A stretch of DNA of 33,737 nt from Desulfobacterales bacterium (GTDB lineage: Bacteria; Desulfobacterota; Desulfobacteria; Desulfobacterales; JAFDDL01): positions 1 through 33,737 of the forward strand of contig JAVEYW010000001.1 in assembly GCA_034003325.1 (NCBI GenBank), read 5' to 3'. Shown in pieces: positions 28,640 through 33,737 of this stretch (position 1 is its first letter; each line of letters opens with the position of its first letter). Below the pieces are notes generated by a model. That model was given only the letters and a program-made list of their open reading frames with translations. It had not been told where the DNA came from and made no database searches. The position numbers and the translations under genes were made by a program.

Positions 28640-28780
28640 CTTCCATGGGATGGATGCGGCCTCGACCATTGCAAAAGCGCCCCTTTGCAAAATTGAAACG
28701 GCCGGGATAGTTTTGACCTTAGAGATTTGTTACTGAACATCGACAAGCCTTGTTCTTACAACATCATTTGGAGAGTCCCC

Positions 28781-29089
28781 ATGAAACTGACAACCTCCCG
28801 AAAAGAAGCGCTGAAAAAAGAGATCGTAGCATGCCTGGCCGGAGAACCGGAGATAGAAAAAATCGTTATTTTCGGCTCCTTTGTTCAAGGCAGCGAGGCG
28901 AATGATCTCGATATCGCCGTCTTTCAAAAGAGCGAAGAGTCCTACCTTCCGCTGGCTTTAAAATACCGGAAAAAAACGAGGACTGTTGCTCAAAAGATCC
29001 CCCTGGATATCTTTCCGGTCAGACCCGGAGCAAGTGACAGCTTGTTTTTACATGAAATCTCCACAGGCGAGGTGATTTATGAGAGATGA
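28781..29089 (+). CDS. MNT-type minimal nucleotidyltransferase (MntA-like)
   Basis: A 102-aa member of the minimal nucleotidyltransferase family. The motif G32-S33-F-V-Q-G37 followed by D42-L-D44 gives the conserved GS...DxD core that binds nucleotide and metal. In HepT/MntA modules such a protein is the antitoxin, which adds AMP to the HEPN toxin. The start at 28781 is chosen because GGAG lies 8 nt upstream and the family N-terminus fits; the frame continues 18 codons upstream. The HEPN gene starts within its last codons, the usual MNT-HEPN pairing, but that partner is truncated here. It lies between the interference and adaptation cas genes. Confidence 0.85.
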   Translation: MKLTTSRKEALKKEIVACLAGEPEIEKIVIFGSFVQGSEANDLDIAVFQKSEESYLPLALKYRKKTRTVAQKIPLDIFPVRPGASDSLFLHEISTGEVIYER

Positions 29090-29276
29090 GACACAACAGT
29101 GGATGACCTACGCGGCGGAAAATATTTCTTCGGCCCGCCTCTTACTGGAAAGTCGGCTGTTTAACCCGTGTCTTCAGAATATTCAGCAGAGTGGAGAAAA
29201 AAACTTGAAAGCATTGCTTGTCGAGAAAGCCGCCGTTCGAAAGGAGGTAAAAAGCCATGCGGAAATTGACCGATAA
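29079..29276 (+). pseudogene. truncated HEPN-domain protein (HepT-like), 5' half only
   Basis: A 65-aa frame that begins with a recognisable HEPN N-terminus: helix 1 QQWMTYAAENISSARLLLES and helix 2 LFNPCLQNIQQSGEKNLKALLVEK. HEPN partners of MNT proteins are normally about 110-140 aa and carry the catalytic RNase motif R-x4-6-H in the C-terminal half, which is absent. After LLVEKAAVRK the sequence loses similarity, and it runs 20 bases into the next gene in another frame; the remaining HEPN half is not found in other frames. A deletion at about 29235 is the likely cause. It probably cannot act as an RNase. It could still be translated, because the ATG overlaps the MNT stop. Confidence 0.75.
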
Positions 29277-30681
29277 ACTGGCTATCGCGCTGTTTCGGCG
29301 CGGTGAATCGGAAACCGTCGAATTCAAGAAAGGATTCGACCGGGAGACGATCGAAACCCTCAGCGCCTTTGCCAACACTCATGGCGGACGAGTGTTTGTC
29401 GGTGTGTCGGACACAGGGCAGGTATCCGGGGTCGAGGTGGGGAAAGAAACTCTTCAGAATTGGGTCAACCAGGCAAAATTAAGCACGGCAAATAGCCTGA
29501 TTCCGGATGCGGATGTTCTTACCATCAAAGCAAAAACCATCGTGCTTCTTTCGATATCCGAGTATCCCATCAAACCGGTGGCCTGCAGGGGAAAATATTT
29601 CAAACGTATCAACAACGCCAACCACCAGATGACGATTTCCGAGGTGGTCAATGAACATCTGAAGAGTATCAACACCAGTTGGGACTGCACCATTGACGAG
29701 TTGCATTCGGAGGCGGATCTTTCCCTCGATAAAGTTCAGGCGTTCGTGGCGCGAATCAGCCGCGCACAAAAAAGCGAAATTCATGAAGACCCTTTAACCA
29801 TGCTCCGCAAGCTGGAGCTCTTGAGGGATGGCCGCATAACACGCGCCGCTTTTCTGCTGTTTGCCGCCGGAGAGACCAGCCTCAGCACCATAGAACTAGG
29901 CCGTTTTCAAACTCCCATATTGATCAAGGACGGCGCGAGACTCCAAACGGATCTTATCTCCGAAGTGGAAGGTGTAATGGCTTTCATCAAGAAACATATC
30001 AGCAAAGCCTACATCATCACAGGAGAACCGCAACGGGAAGAACGCTGGGAATACCCGCTGGAGGCGCTTCGGGAGATCGTGATCAACGCCATTGTCCATC
30101 GGGATTATGCGAGCACATCGGATTCGATTGTAAAAATTTTTGATGACCGGATCGAGATCTTCAATCCAGGCGCCCTGCCGACAGGGATCACCGTGGAAAA
30201 GCTGTTGACCGGAGATTATGTTTCCAGCGTTCGAAATCGAAAAATTGCCGATATGTTTAAAGAAATAGGTTTGGTTGAAAAATATGGAACCGGCATCCAA
30301 CGCATGTTAAGGGAATTTGAAACGTATGGTCTACCCATGCCAAAGTTCGAGGAGATTGGCCCCGGCTTTCGAGTGACGGCCTATAACAAACCGGCTTTGG
30401 AACAAACGACTACCCAAGTCGCCACCCAAGTCACCACCCAAGTCACCACCCAAGTCGAAAGCAGTATAGTTCTGCTTCTTAAGGCGTGCAAAGAACCATC
30501 GACCCTTTCAGACTTGATGCATCGCATGAATTTAAAAAGCCGGAAGCATTTTCGTTCAGCCATCTTAGGACCAGCTATTCATGACGGCCTTATCGAACCA
30601 ACCATTCCCGACAAACCGAAAAGCCGGTTTCAAAAGTATAAACTGACGGAAAAGGGGAAAAAATATATTGAGGTTGAATAA
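29257..30681 (+). CDS. AlbA_2 / Schlafen-type domain protein with RecG-like ATPase region and winged helix
   Basis: A 474-aa protein. Residues ~15-120 form the AlbA_2 (divergent AAA-4, Schlafen-like) domain: ESETVEFKKGFDRETIETLSAFANTHGGRVFVGVSDTGQVSGV. Residues ~250-380 hold the conserved C-terminal region of this family, with ALREIVINAIVHRDYASTSDSIVKIFDDRIEIFNPGALP and GTGIQRMLREFETYGLPMPKFEE, which resembles a GHKL-type ATPase. A linker of repeated TTQV units (about 385-401) leads to a C-terminal winged helix. Often mis-annotated as an ATP-dependent DNA helicase or transcriptional regulator; no helicase motifs are visible. The strong AAGGAGGT ribosome binding site at 29241-29248 lies inside the truncated HEPN frame. 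It ends 5 bp before cas4-cas1, so it may be co-transcribed with the adaptation genes. Role unknown. Confidence 0.85.
   Translation: MRKLTDKLAIALFRRGESETVEFKKGFDRETIETLSAFANTHGGRVFVGVSDTGQVSGVEVGKETLQNWVNQAKLSTANSLIPDADVLTIKAKTIVLLSISEYPIKPVACRGKYFKRINNANHQMTISEVVNEHLKSINTSWDCTIDELHSEADLSLDKVQAFVARISRAQKSEIHEDPLTMLRKLELLRDGRITRAAFLLFAAGETSLSTIELGRFQTPILIKDGARLQTDLISEVEGVMAFIKKHISKAYIITGEPQREERWEYPLEALREIVINAIVHRDYASTSDSIVKIFDDRIEIFNPGALPTGITVEKLLTGDYVSSVRNRKIADMFKEIGLVEKYGTGIQRMLREFETYGLPMPKFEEIGPGFRVTAYNKPALEQTTTQVATQVTTQVTTQVESSIVLLLKACKEPSTLSDLMHRMNLKSRKHFRSAILGPAIHDGLIEPTIPDKPKSRFQKYKLTEKGKKYIEVE
30412..30459 (+). repeat. 12-bp tandem repeat (4 copies) in the AlbA_2 gene linker
   Basis: Four in-frame copies of the unit ACCCAAGTC(A/G)CC begin at 30412, 30424, 30436 and 30448, the last ending in GAA. 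They encode TQV(A/T) repeats between the ATPase-like region and the winged helix. Copy-number change by slippage would alter linker length by 4 residues without breaking the frame. Confidence 0.9.
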
Positions 30682-30686
30682 ACGCG

Positions 30687-32396
30687 ATGAATGATACGCC
30701 GACCAACGGCCGGACGGAGCTTGCGGAAATGCCGCTCATTCCGGTACGAATGCTGAACGAATATGTGTATTGCCCGCGATTGGCCTACATGATGTGGGTG
30801 CAGGGGGAGTTCGCACACAGCGCGGACACGGTGGAAGGAACCATCCGGCATAAGCGGGTGGATAAAGCGTCCGGCACGCTGCCGGTGATAACGGATGATG
30901 AACCCGAACAAATTCATGCGCGATCCGTTTATCTGAGTTCCGAAAAGCTGGGGTTGACCTCCAAGGTGGACCTGGTTGAGGGTGAGGCCAATTGCGTACA
31001 GCCCGTTGACTATAAAAAAGGAAAGCGGCCGCATGTGGAATTCGGGGCCTATGAACCCGAGCGGGTGCAGGTGTGCGCTCAGGGACTTTTGCTGCGCGAG
31101 CATGGGTTTCAATCCGATTACGGATATCTCTATTTTATCGGGTCTCGAGAGCGGGTAAAGGTCGTATTCGATGAGGACCTGATTTCCCGGACCGTCTCCG
31201 CAACCGCAGCGTTTCTTTCAGACAGCCAACATAACAAACCACCCCCTCCCCTTTTAGACAGTCCCAAATGTCCCCGCTGCTCGCTGGTGGGCATTTGCCT
31301 TCCGGACGAGTTGGGGTTTTTAACACACGGAGCGGATGAAATTCGAGCCATTTATCCTAGGGCTCAGGACGCGTTGCCACTTTATATTCAGACACAGGGA
31401 AGTTATATTAAAAAAGACGGCGGTCAGTTAATCATCGAAGAGAAAAAACAGCGGGTCGCCGAAGCCCGGATTATGGACACCTCCCAGGTGGTCCTTTTCG
31501 GCCATGCCGGCATCAGCACACCGGCCCTGCACGAATGCTTTCGGCAAAACATCCCCGTCACATTCATGAGTTACGGCGGATGGTTTGTCGGACACTGCGT
31601 GGGAACGGGTCACAAAAACGTCCTCACACGAACCATGCAGTACCAAACCAGCTTTGACGGACAAAAATGCCTGAGACTGGCGCGCAAACTGATTTCCGCC
31701 AAAATTCACAATTGCCGAACGCTGATGCGAAGAAACTGGAAGGGAGCTTCGGATAACGCGGTTAAAGCGCCACCGATGCTTCTAACGCAAATGAAAAATG
31801 ATGTGGCCCAGTGCGCCCGTGTGCCGGCAATGCAAACCCTGCTCGGAGTTGAAGGCAATGCCGCACGGCACTATTTTGAATATTTTCCCGAAATGATTTT
31901 ACCCGAAAAACGGGAAATGGTCGGCGGATTTGACTTTACCGGTCGAAACAGGCGACCGCCAAAAGACCCGGTCAATGCCATGCTCTCGTTTGCCTACGCC
32001 ATGCTGGCACGGGAGTGGACCGTCACATTATCCGCCGTGGGGCTGGACCCATACCGGGGGTTTTACCATCAAATGCGATTCGGACGACCCGCACTGGCGC
32101 TGGACATGATGGAGCCCTTTCGTCCGCTTGTCGCGGATTCAACCGTCATCACCGTGATCAACAACGGGGAAATCAAGCCGGAGGATTTTATAGTCAGCGC
32201 GGTGGGGTGCAACCTCAAGCCCGGTGGCAGAAAAAGCTTTATCGCAGCTTTTGAGCGGAGAATGGCGCAAGAGGTCACCCACCCTATTTTCAAGTACCGC
32301 ATCTCTTACCGTCGGCTCTTTGAGGTTCAGGCGAGGCTTTTGATCCGTTACCTGGCCGGGGAAATTCCCAGATATCCGAACTTTGTGACGAGGTAA
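30687..32396 (+). CDS. Cas4-Cas1 fusion, type I-G spacer acquisition
   Basis: The 569-aa fusion joins the Cas4 exonuclease, which checks and trims PAM ends of prespacers, to the Cas1 integrase. Cas4 (about 1-215) has the four iron-sulfur cysteines C29, C195, C198 and C204, the metal ligand D95 in TSKVDLVEG and the D108-Y-K110-K motif. Cas1 (about 225-569) has E389 in LLGVEGNAARHYFEYF, H461 in GFYHQMRFGRPAL and D473 in LALDMMEPFRPL, the expected metal site. All catalytic residues are present. The fusion is a hallmark of I-G, as in Geobacter GSU0057. It follows the AlbA_2 gene by 5 bp and precedes cas2 by 3 bp. Confidence 0.97.
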   Translation: MNDTPTNGRTELAEMPLIPVRMLNEYVYCPRLAYMMWVQGEFAHSADTVEGTIRHKRVDKASGTLPVITDDEPEQIHARSVYLSSEKLGLTSKVDLVEGEANCVQPVDYKKGKRPHVEFGAYEPERVQVCAQGLLLREHGFQSDYGYLYFIGSRERVKVVFDEDLISRTVSATAAFLSDSQHNKPPPPLLDSPKCPRCSLVGICLPDELGFLTHGADEIRAIYPRAQDALPLYIQTQGSYIKKDGGQLIIEEKKQRVAEARIMDTSQVVLFGHAGISTPALHECFRQNIPVTFMSYGGWFVGHCVGTGHKNVLTRTMQYQTSFDGQKCLRLARKLISAKIHNCRTLMRRNWKGASDNAVKAPPMLLTQMKNDVAQCARVPAMQTLLGVEGNAARHYFEYFPEMILPEKREMVGGFDFTGRNRRPPKDPVNAMLSFAYAMLAREWTVTLSAVGLDPYRGFYHQMRFGRPALALDMMEPFRPLVADSTVITVINNGEIKPEDFIVSAVGCNLKPGGRKSFIAAFERRMAQEVTHPIFKYRISYRRLFEVQARLLIRYLAGEIPRYPNFVTR

Positions 32397-32399
32397 TTC

Positions 32400-32690
32400 A
32401 TGGTGGAACACGCTTACCTTGTTTGTTACGATATCTGTGAACAAAAGCGCTGGAGAAAGGTTTACAAGGCAATGAAAGGCTTCGGTCAATGGCTCCAACT
32501 CTCCGTGTTTCAGTGCCGCCTGAACAAAGAAAAGGTGTTGATCATGACGGATCTTTTATCGGACCTGATCGATCAATCGGAAGATCATATTATGGTAATA
32601 GATCTCGGACCGGCGGAGACCGTTTCAATCAAGGTGGAAAGCATCGGTAAACGGTTTGATCCCATTGAAAAAAAAGCCGTGATCGTTTAA
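32400..32690 (+). CDS. cas2: CRISPR-associated protein Cas2
   Basis: Cas2 dimerises at the centre of the Cas1-Cas2 integrase. The 96-aa protein shows the ferredoxin-like fold signature: the first strand AYLVCYDI with D11, the helix [26 protein letters not shown], and the strand [12 protein letters not shown]. Length is typical. A GAGG ribosome binding site precedes the ATG. It is the last gene before the leader and array. Confidence 0.96.
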   Translation: MVEHAYLVCYDICEQKRWRKVYKAMKGFGQWLQLSVFQCRLNKEKVLIMTDLLSDLIDQSEDHIMVIDLGPAETVSIKVESIGKRFDPIEKKAVIV

Positions 32691-32895
32691 TTTTTTTTGC
32701 CCTTGCGACGCGAGAGGTTCTGGCGCACGGAAAACAGGGGGACCTCTCGAAGAAGGCAAGTTCTTTGAAAACTTACAAAAACATCGCCACAACCGAAAAG
32801 TGGAAGCGTGTGAAAAACAATCCGTTGACAAAATTCATGACATCTCGCATGAATGTACCCGAACAGGCTAAAACAACGACTTTGCGAGAAGGCGG
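32691..32895 (+). promoter_or_regulatory. CRISPR leader
   Basis: The 205 bp between cas2 and the first repeat hold no gene. In order: a T8 run, a large nested hairpin (CTTGC at 32702-32706 with GCAAG at 32756-32760; CGAGAGGT at 32711-32718 with ACCTCTCG at 32742-32749), and a -35 TTGACA (32825-32830) with a weak -10 CATGAA (32848-32853, 17-bp spacer), placing the pre-crRNA start near 32861. A 7-bp inverted repeat ATTCATG/CATGAAT (32833-32854) fills the promoter spacer. The leader position next to cas2 sets the array's direction. Confidence 0.75.
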
Positions 32896-33737
32896 GTTTT
32901 CCGGAGCGTTACCGCTCCGGCCTCATTGAAGGTTCAGTCAACCCGGTTTTTTGCAGGCACCGGCACATCGTTTTCCGGAGCGTTACCGCTCCGGCCTCAT
33001 TGAAGGCTTTTTTTGAAGAACAATCCAAAAATAATAAATGGGGTTTTCCGGAGCGTTACCGCTCCGGCCTCATTGAAGGTTGATAGTCCTTTTCTTTCCA
33101 TTCCGCCATACTCCAGTTTTCCGGAGCGTTACCGCTCCGGCCTCATTGAAGGTATTCTTTTCTCACTTCCCGAAGCGGTATCAAATCAAGTTTTCCGGAG
33201 CGTTACCGCTCCGGCCTCATTGAAGGACGCAAAGCATAATAAATGTAATCTTCCTCGTAGGGTTTTCCGGAGCGTTACCGCTCCGGCCTCATTGAAGCGG
33301 AAACAGTAGCAACCGGGCTATATGGGAAAACACGTTTTCCGGAGCGTTACCGCTCCGGCCTCATTGAAGCATATATCTTGCAACACACGCCTTCTCCCCA
33401 AGCCAGTTTTCCGGAGCGTTACCGCTCCGGCCTCATTGAAGCGGGAATAATAGTAGCAAACAGGGTGAACGGGTATCCTGTTTTCCGGAGCGTTACCGCT
33501 CCGGCCTCATTGAAGCAAACGCACTCGCAACATTCTTAACGGCCTGATGGTGTTTTCCGGAGCGTTACCGCTCCGGCCTCATTGAAGCTTGCGCCTGAAC
33601 TGGAACTCCGGGTATTGGCTCCTTGCGTTTTCCGGAGCGTTACCGCTCCGGCCTCATTGAAGCCCTGATCTGATCCGTGTTCACGCCCGCCTTGCCTTCG
33701 TTTTCCGGAGCGTTACCGCTCCGGCCTCATTGAAGCG
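32896..33737 (+). CRISPR. type I-G CRISPR array, 12 repeats and 11 full spacers in view, truncated by the right edge
   Basis: Twelve 36-nt repeats are identical over all 36 positions. They start at 32896, 32970, 33043, 33116, 33190, 33262, 33334, 33406, 33480, 33552, 33627 and 33700. Each begins GTTTT, has the perfect 8-bp hairpin CCGGAGCG-TTAC-CGCTCCGG, and ends CCTCATTGAAG. Spacers are 36-39 nt (38, 37, 37, 38, 36, 36, 36, 38, 36, 39, 37). The base after the repeat is G for repeats 1-5 and C for repeats 6-12, so the true unit may be 37 nt with a polymorphic last base. No degenerate terminal repeat is seen, so the array continues beyond the window. Transcription is towards the right, from the leader. 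Confidence 0.99.

Noticed and set aside
28620..28780. A degenerate CRISPR repeat or anti-repeat RNA near the MNT gene
   Set aside because: The segment ATTGAAACGGCC resembles CRISPR repeat ends loosely, but it does not match the CCGGAGCG...CGCTCCGG repeat of this array.
32853..33309. Open frames across the CRISPR array with repeated FPERYRSGLIEG and FRSVTAPASLK peptides
   Set aside because: They are translations of the CRISPR repeat itself in two frames, not proteins.

Overview
The window looks like a chromosomal segment of a Desulfobacterota (former Deltaproteobacteria) bacterium, probably near the Desulfobacterales. This rests on gene content only: an F-ATPase cluster with both b' and b subunits and no atpB/atpE beside it, a 6S RNA beside zapA, RNase Y, and a Geobacter/Desulfotalea-type (I-G, formerly I-U or 'Dpsyc') CRISPR-Cas locus. 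No database search was possible.

Left part (1-19713, every gene on the minus strand). The window opens on the first ~20 nt of a 16S rRNA gene with a boxA-like leader and two tandem sigma70 promoters. Reading against the coordinates, the order is: LD-carboxypeptidase, a serine beta-lactamase-like hydrolase, the cell-shape operon mreB-mreC-mreD-mrdA-rodA, the ATP synthase operon atpF'-atpF-atpH-atpA-atpG-atpD-atpC ending in an 18-bp-stem terminator, a single-domain GlmU pyrophosphorylase, a ZapB-like coiled coil, zapA, 6S RNA, rny, tyrS, then rrn. This is housekeeping DNA devoted to the envelope, division, energy and translation.

Middle (19714-21283). A plus-strand tRNA-Pro(GGG) with promoter and terminator is followed by a minus-strand crotonase-family gene that lacks both canonical catalytic glutamates. 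A divergent regulatory region follows.

Right part (21284-33737, plus strand). A WYL-domain regulator precedes a type I-G CRISPR-Cas locus: cas3 (helicase then C-terminal HD), csb3 (small Cas8-like), csb1 (Cas7), csb2 (Cas5-Cas6), then an inserted block, then the fused cas4-cas1, cas2, a leader, and an array of at least 12 repeats that runs off the right edge. The inserted block holds an MNT nucleotidyltransferase, a truncated HEPN antitoxin/toxin partner, and a Schlafen/AlbA_2-type ATPase with a 12-bp tandem repeat in its coding sequence. It separates the interference genes from the adaptation genes.

The most useful leads are the inserted block, the abrupt G-to-C switch in the base after every repeat (5 leader-proximal repeats against 7 distal ones), and palindromes placed like operators upstream of the WYL gene and of cas3.
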